Of a DNA stretch of 64,000 nucleotides, positions 8,447 through 17,255 are shown in pieces. The position numbers were made by a program, and so were the translations under genes. This DNA comes from Streptomyces sp. ADI96-02 (GTDB taxonomy: Bacteria; Actinomycetota; Actinomycetes; Streptomycetales; Streptomycetaceae): assembly GCF_003846185.1 (NCBI RefSeq), contig NZ_ML123034.1, positions 2,257,697-2,321,696 of the forward strand, read 5' to 3'. Within the stretch, counting starts at the first letter, position 1, and every line of letters starts with the position of its first letter. The notes beneath the pieces were generated by a model that saw only the letters and a program-made list of their open reading frames with translations, was not told where the DNA came from and did no database searches.

Positions 8447-9634
8447 TCAGCCGTGGTCGCGGCGCATCCGGCGCGCCCGCAGGACGAGCGCGCCGCCGCA
8501 GATGATCAGCGCCCCGGCGGCGGCTCCGGTCCGGACGGGCCGGGCGGAGCCGGTGCGGGCGAGTTCGGGCAGCGGGTGCCCGGCGTCGCCGGGCGGGCGG
8601 CCGGGACCGTCCGCGTCCCCGTCGCGTCCGGTGCCCGGGACCGTGCCGACGCCGCCGTCCGGCGGGATGGACGGGGCGGACGGGATGGACGGGATGGACG
8701 GCACTGGTGAGGTGGGCGGGACCGGTGGCCGGGTGCCGGATCCAGGGTCGGAGTCGCGATCGGGGTCGGGGTCCGCCTCGCCCGCCGGGAGGCGCTCCTT
8801 GCCGACGCCGGGAGCGGTGGCGTCCGGCGGTACGGGGGGCGGTGGTGGCGTGGCGTCGTCCGGCGGCGCGGGGCGCGACGGCGCGGCCGGAGACGGTGTG
8901 GGGTGCGGCTCGGCGCGTTCCGGCGGCGTGGCGTCCGGCTCGGGCCGGCGGCCCGTGACCCCGTCGACGACCTCGAACGCGTACGCGCCCGACTCCCCCA
9001 CCCATTCGCCGTCGTCGCGTCCGCCGCCCTTCGCCCGGTCCTGGTGGCGGCGCTGGACGACGGCGGCGTGGGCGGTGACACGGGCGGGCCGGGTGTCGGA
9101 GGTGAACGCCATCCGGACGCGGACGGTGACGGTACGTCCGGCGGGGACCGTGATGCCGAGGAAGTCCCCGTCCGGGTCGCCGCCGTCGAACACCCCGATC
9201 TGCTCGTCCCGGTCGGTGGTCTCCCAGCTGACCCGGTGCTCGGTCCCGGGCCGGGCGGGTTCGCTGAACGTCAACCGGATCTGCTCGGAGGCCAGTTCGC
9301 GGTCCCGGTCCGTCAGGACGAGCACCGGGTGCAGGGCGCGGCAGGGCGCGGAGGTGGTGTTGGTGAGGTCGAGGAGCCAGGTGCCGAATCCGCCGCCCGA
9401 GGCATAGGTGTCCGGCGCGTCGTGGATGCGGGTCTTGATGGGGAAGGCCCTGGCTCCGGTGTCGCCGCAGCCCGGCTGCTCCTCGGCGGCCACGGACGCG
9501 GCGCGGGCGAGGGACGGGAGTGCGGCGGCCTGTGGACCGCCGAGGAGGACCGGCACCGCGATCCCGGCGGCCAGCCCGAGGGCGGCGGTGCGGGCACGGC
9601 CGTCGTGCAGCCGTGCGGGGGTGGAGGGAGGCAT
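8447..9634 (-). CDS. Cell-wall anchored surface protein with LAxTG sorting signal
   Basis: A 395-residue secreted protein. It has an N-terminal signal segment (TAALGLAAGIAVPVLLGG), a ~150-residue folded domain (two Cys, in PGCGDTG and APCRALHP), and a long Pro/Asp/Gly-rich spacer including the repeat SIPSIPSAPSIP. The C-terminus holds LARTG, a hydrophobic stretch (AGALIICGGALVL) and RARRMRRDHG, which is the LAxTG-type signal processed by class E sortases; such a sortase is encoded at 17.2-18.2 kb. ATG 9634 begins the signal peptide; the frame runs on to 9742 without a better site. Confidence 0.8.
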   Translation of the reverse strand: MPPSTPARLHDGRARTAALGLAAGIAVPVLLGGPQAAALPSLARAASVAAEEQPGCGDTGARAFPIKTRIHDAPDTYASGGGFGTWLLDLTNTTSAPCRALHPVLVLTDRDRELASEQIRLTFSEPARPGTEHRVSWETTDRDEQIGVFDGGDPDGDFLGITVPAGRTVTVRVRMAFTSDTRPARVTAHAAVVQRRHQDRAKGGGRDDGEWVGESGAYAFEVVDGVTGRRPEPDATPPERAEPHPTPSPAAPSRPAPPDDATPPPPPVPPDATAPGVGKERLPAGEADPDPDRDSDPGSGTRPPVPPTSPVPSIPSIPSAPSIPPDGGVGTVPGTGRDGDADGPGRPPGDAGHPLPELARTGSARPVRTGAAAGALIICGGALVLRARRMRRDHG

Positions 9635-9749
9635 GGAGGAACACCCTTCGCTGTTCGCGAACGACCGGGGCGTGGGGGCGTGGCCCCGGTCGGCGACACT
9701 GTCACGCGCGCGCGAGAGCGAAGAGTCGACATGCCGACACAATTAATAT

Positions 9750-9790
9750 GATCACCTGACTGGCAGTTCTCGACTGCCGGTCAGGTGATC
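9750..9790. terminator. Hairpin downstream of the ROK regulator gene
   Basis: A 17-bp inverted repeat (9750-9766 with 9774-9790, one mismatch) encloses a 7-nt loop. It lies after the leftward ROK gene and is followed on that strand by an AT-rich run (CATATTAATT). It may end that transcript; it could instead be an operator for the surface-protein gene, whose promoter must lie nearby. Confidence 0.6.
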
Positions 9791-9894
9791 CCGCCCCCGC
9801 CCCCGCTCCCGCTCCCGTTCCCGGCCCCGCACGCGAAGCTGCCGCACAGAACGTCCTCACGGGGCCCCTCGCGGAGCTTCCTCACAGCTGCTCC

Positions 9895-11004
9895 TCACAG
9901 ACCACCGCCCACCCGCCCGAACACCGGGGCCAGCACCAACTGCGCCGCCCCCTCCGCCACGGGCCGGTCGCCGCCGCGCGCCGCTGTGACGGACACGCCC
10001 GCCCCCGTACCGCCGCGCGCGGCCCGCTCCTCGATGACGGCCCGTACTCCCCGTACGTAGGCGTCCTCGTCGGCGGCCACCGTACGGCCGCCCAGGACCA
10101 CCCGGTCGATGTCGAGCAGCCCGACCAGGTTGGCCGCGCCCATGCCCAGGACCCGCGCGGCCTCGGCCCGGTCGCCGCGCGCCTCGGCGGCCAGGCACAG
10201 CGCCTCGACGCAGCCCCGGCCCCCGCACTCGCACGACGGCCCGTCCAACTGGAGCGTCTGGTGGCCGAACTCGCCGGCCCCCGTCCGCGCGCCCCGGTGC
10301 ACCTCGCCGCCCAGCACCAGGCCCGCGCCGAGCCCCGTCCCGAGGTGCAGGTAGGCGAAGTCGCCGCCCGGGTCGTCCAGGGCGAGGGCGAGGGCGGCGG
10401 CGTTGGTGTCCTTGTCGACGACCACGGGCAGCCCGGTCCGCTCGGCCAGCGCGTCGCGCAGCGGATAGCCGTCCCACTGCGGGAAGCCGGTGACCCGGTG
10501 CAGTACGCCGTTGCGGTGGTCCAGCGGACCGGGCGCGGCGACGCCGACCCCGAGCACCGGTCTGCGCGGCTCGGCGGCCCGCAGGTCCCGCACCGCGTCC
10601 GCCGCGTCCGCGAGGACCCGGTCCGCCGGCGCTCCGAAGTCCAGCGGCGCGCTGCTGACCGCGACCGGGCGGCCCGCCAGGTCGACCAGGACGGCGGTCA
10701 GCCCGTCGCGGTCCAGGTGCAGTCCGACGGCGAAGCGCGCGTCCGGGACCAGGCGCAGCACCGTACGGGGCTTGCCTCCCGTGGAGGGGCGCAGGCCCGC
10801 GCCGACGGCCAGCCCCTCCGCCCGCAGCCGCGCGGTGATCTTGCTGACGGCCTGCGGGGTGAGGCCGGTGCGCTCGGCCAGCTCCAGCCGGCTCACGCCC
10901 TCCGCCCCGGCCGCCCGCAGCAGGTCGAGAACCAGTGCGGCGTTGTGGTGGCGCAGCGCCGGAAGGTTGGCCCCCGCCTGGGCCTTCGTACTGCTCCGGT
11001 TCAC
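9895..11004 (-). CDS. ROK family transcriptional regulator
   Basis: A 369-residue protein. It has an N-terminal winged HTH (ELAERTGLTPQAVSKITARL, residues ~40-60) followed by a two-lobed ROK sugar-kinase-like domain. The domain includes VVDKDTNAAALA, the GTGLGAGLVLGG loop and the zinc-binding cluster CECGGRGCVEALC. ROK repressors bind a sugar or sugar phosphate. The gene is divergent from an oxidoreductase with a 73-bp gap containing a palindrome, so it most likely controls that operon and itself. The ligand is unknown. Confidence 0.9.
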   Translation of the reverse strand: MNRSSTKAQAGANLPALRHHNAALVLDLLRAAGAEGVSRLELAERTGLTPQAVSKITARLRAEGLAVGAGLRPSTGGKPRTVLRLVPDARFAVGLHLDRDGLTAVLVDLAGRPVAVSSAPLDFGAPADRVLADAADAVRDLRAAEPRRPVLGVGVAAPGPLDHRNGVLHRVTGFPQWDGYPLRDALAERTGLPVVVDKDTNAAALALALDDPGGDFAYLHLGTGLGAGLVLGGEVHRGARTGAGEFGHQTLQLDGPSCECGGRGCVEALCLAAEARGDRAEAARVLGMGAANLVGLLDIDRVVLGGRTVAADEDAYVRGVRAVIEERAARGGTGAGVSVTAARGGDRPVAEGAAQLVLAPVFGRVGGGL

Positions 11005-11044
11005 GGCTCACTCCTGTTCACCGTCCCATTGTGCCGGTCGCTTG

Positions 11045-11071
11045 CACTTTGGCAACAGCGTTGCTTAAGTG
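11045..11071. promoter_or_regulatory. Palindromic operator between ROK and oxidoreductase genes
   Basis: CACTT-2-GCAA (11045-11055) is mirrored by TTGC-2-AAGTG (11061-11071) around a 5-nt centre, the only strong dyad in the 73-bp divergent gap. TTGCAC at 11042-11047 could be a -35 box for the rightward gene. Likely the ROK-protein binding site (inferred). Confidence 0.55.
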
Positions 11072-11077
11072 GTCGGC

Positions 11078-12184
11078 ATGACTGCCAACGCCCCCCTCCG
11101 CGTCGCTCTCGTCGGCTACGGCCTGGCCGGCTCCGTCTTCCACGCCCCGCTGATCTCGACGACCGAGGGCCTGGTCCTCGACACGGTCGTCACGTCGGAC
11201 GAGCAGCGCCGGGCCGAGGCCCGGGACGCCTTCCCCGACGTCCGGTTCGCGGCCTCGCCCGACGAGCTGTGGGACCGCGCCGACGAGCTCGACCTCGTCG
11301 TGATCGCCACCCCGAACAAGACACACGTCCCGCTCGCGACGGCCGCGCTGAGGGCCGGGCTGCCCGTGGTCGTGGACAAGCCGGTCGCCGGGAGCGCCGC
11401 CGAGGCGCGTGAGCTGGCGGCCCTGGCGAAGGAGCGCGGGCTGCTGCTCTCGGTCTTCCAGAACCGCCGCTGGGACAACGACTTCCGCACGCTGGCCGGC
11501 CTGCTCGCCGAGGGCGAGCTGGGCGAGGTGCAGCGCTTCGAGTCGCGGTTCGAGCGGTGGCGTCCGCAGCCGAAGGGCGGCTGGCGCGAGTCGGGCGATC
11601 CGGAGGAGATCGGCGGTCTGCTCTACGATCTGGGCAGCCATGTCGTCGACCAGGCGCTGGCGCTGTTCGGCCCGGCCGTCCAGGTGTACGCCGAGTCCGA
11701 CGTACGCCGTCCGGGTGCGGCGGCCGACGACGACACGTTCATCGCCGTCACCCACGCGAACGGGGTGCGCTCGCACCTGTACGTCAGCGCCACCACGGCC
11801 CAGCTCGGCCCGCGTTTCCGGGTCCTCGGCTCGCGGGCCGGCTATGTGAAGTACGGCCTGGACCCGCAGGAGGCCGCCCTGCGCGAGGGGCTGCGTCCGG
11901 CGGCGGGCGAGCCGTGGGGCGAGGAGCCCGAGGAGCTGTGGGGCCGGCTCGGTTCCGGCGAGTCCCCGCTGACCGGCGGCGGCGTCCCGGTCCGCACCCT
12001 GCCCGGCGACTACCCGGCGTACTACGCGGCCGTGGCCGCCGCCCTGCGCGGCGACGGCGAGAACCCGGTCACCGCCGTCCAGGCGGCTGCGGCGCTCGAT
12101 GTCCTGGAGGCCGCCCGCCGCTCGGCCCGCGAAGGCGTCTCCGTCACGCTTCTGCCCCACCACGACGAGGAGCAGCACGCATGA
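11078..12184 (+). CDS. Gfo/Idh/MocA family oxidoreductase
   Basis: A 368-residue NAD(P)-dependent dehydrogenase. It has a Rossmann N-domain (VALVGYGLAGSVFHAPLI), the conserved ATPNKTHVPLA, and the catalytic-site Lys in VVDKPVAGSA. A C-terminal alpha/beta dimerisation domain follows, with YDLGSHVVDQALALFG bearing the usual His. Family members oxidise sugars, inositols or related polyols. ATG 11078 is used; the frame starts three codons earlier. It overlaps the next gene by ATGA and is divergent from a ROK repressor, consistent with inducible carbohydrate catabolism. Confidence 0.9.
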   Translation: MTANAPLRVALVGYGLAGSVFHAPLISTTEGLVLDTVVTSDEQRRAEARDAFPDVRFAASPDELWDRADELDLVVIATPNKTHVPLATAALRAGLPVVVDKPVAGSAAEARELAALAKERGLLLSVFQNRRWDNDFRTLAGLLAEGELGEVQRFESRFERWRPQPKGGWRESGDPEEIGGLLYDLGSHVVDQALALFGPAVQVYAESDVRRPGAAADDDTFIAVTHANGVRSHLYVSATTAQLGPRFRVLGSRAGYVKYGLDPQEAALREGLRPAAGEPWGEEPEELWGRLGSGESPLTGGGVPVRTLPGDYPAYYAAVAAALRGDGENPVTAVQAAAALDVLEAARRSAREGVSVTLLPHHDEEQHA

Positions 12185-12660
12185 GCACCACTTCCCCGAC
12201 CATCTCCGAACTGATCGCCCAGGAGCGGCGGCTGACGCTGGCGCACTTCGGCTACGACGACGCCTACGCGCTCGGCGGGCTGCTGGTATCGATCGCGCGG
12301 GATCGGCACGCGCCGGTGGCGATCGACATCCGGCGCGGCGCGCAGCAGGTGTTCCACGCGGCGCTGCCCGGTTCCAGTGCGGACAACGACGCGTGGATCG
12401 ACCGCAAGCGCCGGGTCGTCGAGCGGTACGGCGAGAGCTCGTACCTGGTCGGCAGCCGGTTCCGCGCGAAGGGGACGACGTTCGAGGAGTCCTCGCGCCT
12501 GGACCCGGACACGTACGCCGCGCACGGCGGTTCGTTCCCGATCGCGGTGGAGGGCGCGGGCGTGATCGGCACGGTCACGGTGTCCGGCCTGCCGCAGGCG
12601 GAGGACCACGCGATGGTGGTCGAGGCCCTGGAGCGGTTCACGGCGGCGCGGGGCGCCTGA
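12181..12660 (+). CDS. UPF0303 (heme-degrading-domain-like) protein
   Basis: A 159-residue cytosolic protein of the UPF0303/YBR137W type. Visible features are LVSIARDRHAPVAIDIRRG, the HAALPGSSADNDAW segment, and a C-terminal GVIGTVTVSGLPQAEDHAMV loop. Relatives share the HbpS/GlcG fold, but no reaction is established for this branch. It starts inside the stop codon of the oxidoreductase gene (ATGA), so it is translated with it. A 17-bp tandem repeat follows. Confidence 0.8.
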   Translation: MSTTSPTISELIAQERRLTLAHFGYDDAYALGGLLVSIARDRHAPVAIDIRRGAQQVFHAALPGSSADNDAWIDRKRRVVERYGESSYLVGSRFRAKGTTFEESSRLDPDTYAAHGGSFPIAVEGAGVIGTVTVSGLPQAEDHAMVVEALERFTAARGA

Positions 12661-12664
12661 GCCG

Positions 12665-12732
12665 GGGCGGCCTCGGACGCAGGGCGGCCTCGGACGCAGG
12701 GCGGCCTCGGACGCAGGGCGGCCTCGGACGCG
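12665..12732. repeat. 17-bp tandem repeat
   Basis: Four copies of GGGCGGCCTCGGACGCA, the last with one change, start 4 nt after the UPF0303 stop. A second, looser GGCCGGGGCACGGACCG repeat lies around 12830-12885. Confidence 0.9.
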
Positions 12733-12898
12733 GGGCGGGCGCCCCGGCCCCGGCCTCGTAAACCTGGGGGGCGGCACGGCCCCGGACCCGGCCCTGCCCT
12801 CGCCCTCGCCTCGGAAACGGGATGCGGACCGGGGCCGGGGCACGGACCGAGGCCGGGGCACGGACCGGGGCCGGGGCCGAGGTGCCCGCAGCGGGGCG

Positions 12899-13759
12899 CT
12901 ACGCGTCCTTCAGCTCCTGCCGCTGCCGGCCCAGCCCGCCCACTTCCAGCTCCACCACGTCGCCGGCCCGGAGGTACGGCTTCGGCTCCGGCCGCCCCAT
13001 GGCGACCCCGGCGGGTGTGCCGGTGTTGATCACGTCGCCCGGGCGGAGCGTCATGAAGTGGCTGAGGTAGCGGACGACCTCGCCGACCGGGAAGATCTGC
13101 CCGGCGGTGCTGCCGTCCTGCTTCAGCTCGCCGTTGACCCAGAGCCGCAGCGGCAGGGCCTGCGGGTCGGGCACCTCGTCCGCGGTGACCAGCCACGGGC
13201 CCAGCGGGTTGAACGTCTCGCAGTTCTTGCCCTTGTCCCAGGTGCCGCCGCGCTCGATCTGGAACTCCCGCTCCGACACGTCGTGCGCCACCGCGTACCC
13301 GGCTACGTGCGCCAGACCCTCCTCGGCGGTCTCCAGGTAGCGGGCGGTCCGGCCGACGACCACGGCCAGCTCGACCTCCCAGTCGGTCTTGCGGCTGCCG
13401 CGCGGGACGAGGACGGTGTCGTCGGGGCCGACGACGGTGTCCGGAGCCTTGAGGAACAGGATCGGTTCGGCGGGTATCTCCGCGCCCGTCTCGGCGGCGT
13501 GGTCGTGGTAGTTCAGCCCGATGCACACGATCTTGCCGATGCGGCCCAGCGGCGGGCCGATCCGCAGCCCCGCCGGGTCCAGCGCCGGCAGCACGCCGGG
13601 CGATTCCGCCGCCGCCCGCACCCGGGCGAGCGCGGACGCGTCGGCGAGCAGGTCGCCGTCGATGTCGGGGACGAGCGCCGAGAGATCGCGCAGCGTCCCG
13701 TCCCGGTCGAGAAGCGCGGGGCGCTCGGCGCCCGCCGTACCGACGCGAAGCAGTTTCAA
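12899..13759 (-). CDS. Fumarylacetoacetate hydrolase family protein
   Basis: A 286-residue enzyme. It has the conserved IGLNYHDHAAETG entry, the metal-binding acids in KTDWEVELAVVVGR, the GYAVAHDVSERE segment, and the C-terminal PGDVINTGTPAGVAMG. The family includes ring-fission product hydrolases and acylpyruvases acting on beta-diketo acids with Mg2+ or Mn2+. The best start is TTG at 13759, preceded by AGGAGGAG and giving the family-typical N-terminus MKLLRVGTAG. The ATG at 13834 adds 25 unconserved residues. Confidence 0.87.
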   Translation of the reverse strand: MKLLRVGTAGAERPALLDRDGTLRDLSALVPDIDGDLLADASALARVRAAAESPGVLPALDPAGLRIGPPLGRIGKIVCIGLNYHDHAAETGAEIPAEPILFLKAPDTVVGPDDTVLVPRGSRKTDWEVELAVVVGRTARYLETAEEGLAHVAGYAVAHDVSEREFQIERGGTWDKGKNCETFNPLGPWLVTADEVPDPQALPLRLWVNGELKQDGSTAGQIFPVGEVVRYLSHFMTLRPGDVINTGTPAGVAMGRPEPKPYLRAGDVVELEVGGLGRQRQELKDA

Positions 13760-13862
13760 CGGTCCAGCTCCTCCTGTTCGAGGTGAGGCCCGTCGGCCGG
13801 GTGCGGCCGGCGAAGGGCTCGGCCGATCCTCCAAGACGGGCGATCACTCCGCAAGACCCCGT

Positions 13863-14630
13863 TCAGGCCGCGGTGGCCACGGCGCCGCCGGGGACCAGGT
13901 CGCGGTAGAGCCAGGCCCGCTCGATCGCCGTCCAGGTGGTGGTCGTGACGACGTACAGGGCTGCGGCGAGCGGGACGACGGCCACGGTGATCAGGGTCGC
14001 GAAGGAGAGCAGCGGCATCAGCCTGGTCATCGCGCCGAAGCCGGGGACCGGCTGCCCGTCCGGCCCGGTGACGGGCGTCATCGGGTTGGCGGCCATCTGC
14101 CGCTTGGTGCGGGTGTAGCTGAAGGTGGCCACGGCGGCGACGATCGCGAACAGGCCGAGGTAGACCAGCCCCTGCGCGCCGAAGAGCCCGCCGTCCGCGA
14201 GGGCGTCGTGCCAGCGCGCGCCCAGCGGTGCGCCGAGCAGGTCGTGGCCGAGCAGCGCGTTGGGCTCGCCGCCGATGCTGCCGCTGGAGAAGAGGTGGTA
14301 GAGCAGGAAGAACGCGGGCATCTGGAGCAGGCTCGGCAGGCATCCGGAGAGCGGCGAGACCTTCTCGGCCGCGTGCAGCTCCATGATGGCCTTCTGCATC
14401 CGCTCGGGGTTCTTGCCGTGCTTCTTGCGCAGCTCGGCGATCTGCGGCTGGAGCCGGGTGCGGGCCTTCTGCCCGCGCGCCGCGGCCCGCGACAGGGGAT
14501 GCACGGCAAGCCGTACGAGTGCGGTGAACAGGACGATGGCGGCGGCGGTGGACGCCGTCTGGAACAGCGGCTGCAAGAGGTCGGCGAGCGAGCCGACCAG
14601 GCTCGCGAAGGCGGACATGAACGCGGACAT
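13863..14630 (-). CDS. yidC: YidC/OxaA-type membrane protein insertase
   Basis: A 255-residue polytopic protein of the short Gram-positive YidC type. The positively charged hydrophilic-groove helix is RLAVHPLSRAAARGQKARTR, followed by the coiled PQIAELRKKHGKNPERMQKA loop. The typical LPSLLQMPAFFLLYHLF helix and three further hydrophobic segments come next. It should insert small membrane proteins independently of, or together with, Sec. Streptomyces normally carries the main yidC beside rnpA/oriC, so this is probably the second paralogue. It lies 106 bp after the DUF6412 gene. Confidence 0.9.
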   Translation of the reverse strand: MSAFMSAFASLVGSLADLLQPLFQTASTAAAIVLFTALVRLAVHPLSRAAARGQKARTRLQPQIAELRKKHGKNPERMQKAIMELHAAEKVSPLSGCLPSLLQMPAFFLLYHLFSSGSIGGEPNALLGHDLLGAPLGARWHDALADGGLFGAQGLVYLGLFAIVAAVATFSYTRTKRQMAANPMTPVTGPDGQPVPGFGAMTRLMPLLSFATLITVAVVPLAAALYVVTTTTWTAIERAWLYRDLVPGGAVATAA

Positions 14631-14736
14631 GGGTGAGCCCTCCGGGGGTCTCGTCGTGCCGGGAGACGTACGTACGGGTACTCGGCATGACGACCCGCGC
14701 GGGGTCGCGCCCTGTGGAGGAGAGGGGGCGGAAGCC

Positions 14737-15069
14737 CTACGCGGCGGCCGTCAGGAGGGCGCGCCCGGGTGCCCGGGGCCTGGTGCGGCCCCGGGCGTCG
14801 GGGTCGCGTTGCGGGAGGAACGCGGTGCGCTGCTCCCGGTCCCTGATGGCCGTACGGACCCGGGTGCGGGGCACCGGGGGCGCGCAGCGGGCGCTGATGA
14901 CGGAGCAGGCGAGGAGCGCGGAGCCGGCCGCGGCGGTGGCGGCGAGCGCGACCGCGGCGGAGAGGCCGCCGCCCTCGGCGAGCAGGACGTCGGCGAGGAG
15001 GAGGACGAGCAGGCCCGCGGGGCGCAGCAGCCGGGCGAAGGCGTGACGCAGGGGGTTGGTGTCCCGCAC
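14737..15069 (-). CDS. DUF6412-type small membrane protein
   Basis: A 110-residue protein. It has a hydrophobic helical pair (AGLLVLLLADVLLA and AAVALAATAAAGSALLA) and a conserved basic tail TAFLPQRDPDARGRTRPR. GTG 15069, preceded by AAGGGAGAGG, is chosen over the upstream ATG because the extra N-terminus is only translated tandem repeat. It is often seen beside the extra YidC of streptomycetes, suggesting a role linked to membrane insertion; function unknown. Confidence 0.7.
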   Translation of the reverse strand: MRDTNPLRHAFARLLRPAGLLVLLLADVLLAEGGGLSAAVALAATAAAGSALLACSVISARCAPPVPRTRVRTAIRDREQRTAFLPQRDPDARGRTRPRAPGRALLTAAA

Positions 15070-15113
15070 CGGCCTCTCCCTTCTCCGCTCCGTGGCGCCG
15101 TCGCTCACGGCCG

Positions 15114-15197
15114 GGTCCTGTACGGCTTCCGGCCGGTCCTGTACGGCTTCCGGCCGGTCCTGTACCGCTCCCGGCCGGTCCCGTACCGCTTCCCGCC
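15114..15197. repeat. 21-bp tandem repeat
   Basis: Four copies of a 21-bp unit beginning GGTCCTGTACGGCTTCCGG; copies 1 and 2 are near identical and copies 3 and 4 diverged. It lies in the 5' region of the DUF6412 gene. Confidence 0.9.
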
Positions 15198-15273
15198 GGG
15201 GCCTTCCGCCGGAGGCGCGGACGTCACCCGTACGCGTCTGCGGCACTCCGTTCGTTATACACGATGACCCGGG

Positions 15274-16791
15274 TCACACCGGGGCGTCGAGCCGGTCTGC
15301 CTCCTTCCCCTCCACCTCGTCGCTCGCCAGCACCTCGGCGTCCGGCCTCGGGTCCGCGTCCGGACGCCCGGCGAAGGTGACGGCCAGCGCGACCGCCAGG
15401 TTGGCGGCGAGGGCGACGAGCCCGGCGTTGACGCCCCACACCGGATCGTTCCCGGTGAAGACGAGCACGCAGACCGCGGCCACGCCCACGACCAGCCCGC
15501 TGAACGCGCCCCGGAAGGTGAGCCGCCGCCAGACCAGGGCGAGCAGCACCATCGGCAACAGCTGCGCCATCCCCTCGTACGAGATGAGGGAGAGGCGTAC
15601 CAGGGTGTTCGGCGCGGTGTACGTGAGGAGCAGCGCGAGCCCGCCCGCCGCGACCACGACGACCTGCGCGGCGGACTTCTGCCGCTGCGCGAAGCGCGGG
15701 GTCAGCGACAGCACGCTCCGCCCCCACATCGTCCCGATGACCAGCATGAACACGGCCATGGGCACGATGGAGGAGAGCGCGGCGGCGACCCCGATGACAC
15801 CGACCGCCCAGGCCGGCAGCGAGTCGACGACCAGCTTGAACAGCGCGAGGTTCGACTCCGCGCCCGCGAGCCCCGGCACCACGAACAGCGCTGCCATGCC
15901 GAGCAGCATCGGCACGAACAGCAGGACGTTGTAGGCGGGCAGGTACAGGGCGTTGCGGCGCAGCGCGTCGGCGTTCCGCGCGCCGAGGTACCCGGCGACG
16001 GTGGTCGGGAAGATCACCACGGTCAGCGAGTTCAGGAAGGACGTGCTGATGAACCACGCCTCCCCCAGCCCGCTGTCGCCGCCCCCGTGCCCCGGGAGGG
16101 TCAGCCACTCGCTCTTCTGCGCGACGAGCCGGTCGAGGAAGGGCCCGTACCCGTCGAAGTAGTGCAGCGGCACGTACAGCGCGAGGAACCCCAGAGTCGC
16201 GATGACCAGGACGTCCTTGAGCACGGACACCCAGGCGCTGCCGCGCAGTCCGCTGACCACGACGAAGGCGGTGGTGACGGCGAAGGCGGCGAAGTAGGCC
16301 CAGTTCAGGCTGACGGCCCCGTAGGAGACGGTGGACAGGACGACGCCCATGCCGGTGATCTGGAGCTGGATGTACGGCAGCAGGAAGACGGTGGCGAGCA
16401 CCGCGACCACCGCGCCGAGCCAGGGCCGCCCGAAGCGGTGCGCCACCATGTCGGTGATCCCGACGAGGCCGTGCTGCCGCGCGTACCGCCAGAGCATCGG
16501 CCCGACGACGTAACCGATCGCGTAGCCGCAGGACATGTACGCGACGACGTACAGGACGGGAGCCCCGTAGTTGTAGCCCCAGCCGGCCGCTCCGAGGTAG
16601 CTGAAGCTGGTGTAGCCCTCGCCCGCCATCAGCACCCAGATGAAGACCGGGCCCAGGCTCCGCCCGCCGACGGACCACTCGGCGAGCCCGCCGCCGGCAC
16701 CGCGCCCGCGCAGGGCGAGCAGGCCGAGGACGACGGTGGCGACCATGAAGGCGGCGAAGACGGCGGTGGCGACGGCGGCGTTCCCGTTCAC
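15274..16791 (-). CDS. Sodium:solute symporter (SSS family)
   Basis: A 505-residue permease with about 13 hydrophobic segments. SSS signatures include VGGRSLGPVFIWVLMAGEGY at the unwound first helix, GLVGITDMVAHRFG, and ALSSIVPMAVFMLVIGT. This subgroup takes up small monocarboxylates or similar acids with Na+ or H+. It starts inside the stop of the DUF3311 gene (ATGA). The small partner is a regular companion of these symporters in actinobacteria. Confidence 0.88.
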   Translation of the reverse strand: MNGNAAVATAVFAAFMVATVVLGLLALRGRGAGGGLAEWSVGGRSLGPVFIWVLMAGEGYTSFSYLGAAGWGYNYGAPVLYVVAYMSCGYAIGYVVGPMLWRYARQHGLVGITDMVAHRFGRPWLGAVVAVLATVFLLPYIQLQITGMGVVLSTVSYGAVSLNWAYFAAFAVTTAFVVVSGLRGSAWVSVLKDVLVIATLGFLALYVPLHYFDGYGPFLDRLVAQKSEWLTLPGHGGGDSGLGEAWFISTSFLNSLTVVIFPTTVAGYLGARNADALRRNALYLPAYNVLLFVPMLLGMAALFVVPGLAGAESNLALFKLVVDSLPAWAVGVIGVAAALSSIVPMAVFMLVIGTMWGRSVLSLTPRFAQRQKSAAQVVVVAAGGLALLLTYTAPNTLVRLSLISYEGMAQLLPMVLLALVWRRLTFRGAFSGLVVGVAAVCVLVFTGNDPVWGVNAGLVALAANLAVALAVTFAGRPDADPRPDAEVLASDEVEGKEADRLDAPV

Positions 16792-17135
16792 GGAAGCTCC
16801 CGTCGCCGCCGGGCGTCCGGGCCGTCGTGGCCGCCCGGCCGGTCATCCCGTCCGCCGGGTCGGCGCTCCTGCCCGCCCGGCCGGTCTCCGGTGCGTCCCC
16901 GCCGGTCTCCGGTGCGTCCCCGCCGGTCTCCGGTCCGTCCCCGCCGGTCTCCGCGGCGGGCGAGCCAGACGGCGACGGGGGTGAGGAGGGTGGCGCCGAG
17001 CAGCCAGGCGAAGAGGAACGGCACGCCGAACACCAGGGGCGTGACGCGGTTCACGAAGGGCAGCGCACCGAGGTACAGGGCATAGGGGACGAGCAGCCAC
17101 ACCAGATGGGGACGCCGTCTGATCACTCCGGACAC
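16788..17135 (-). CDS. DUF3311 small membrane protein
   Basis: A 115-residue protein with two transmembrane helices (LVWLLVPYALYLGALPF and FGVPFLFAWLLGATLLTPV) typical of DUF3311, the accessory subunit encoded before SSS permeases. The tail is an unusual Arg/Gly-rich repeat (GDRRGRT three times, then GDRPGGQ), encoded by a 21-bp tandem array, so tail length probably varies between strains. Confidence 0.85.
   Translation of the reverse strand: MSGVIRRRPHLVWLLVPYALYLGALPFVNRVTPLVFGVPFLFAWLLGATLLTPVAVWLARRGDRRGRTGDRRGRTGDRRGRTGDRPGGQERRPGGRDDRPGGHDGPDARRRRELP
16881..16953. repeat. In-frame 21-bp tandem repeat in the DUF3311 gene
   Basis: Three full and one partial copy of a 21-bp unit (CCGGTCTCCGGTGCGTCCCC plus G), encoding the GDRRGRT heptapeptide on the minus strand. 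Confidence 0.9.
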
Positions 17136-17218
17136 CCAGGGACCCTACTCCCCGGGGCCGTTCGCCCGGGGGCCGGTCCACGAGCGCGCACGCCGGCCGC
17201 CGGGGCCGAGGGCCGCGG

Positions 17219-17255
17219 TCCGGGGTCCGGGGTCCGGGGTCCGGGGTCCGGGGTC
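17219..17255. repeat. 7-bp tandem repeat CGGGGTC
   Basis: Five exact copies of CGGGGTC end at the stop codon of the class E sortase gene, so expansion could alter its extreme 3' end. Confidence 0.9.

Noticed and set aside
12665..12885. Possible CRISPR-like array
   Set aside because: The 17-bp units are contiguous with no unique spacers, so this is a simple tandem repeat.
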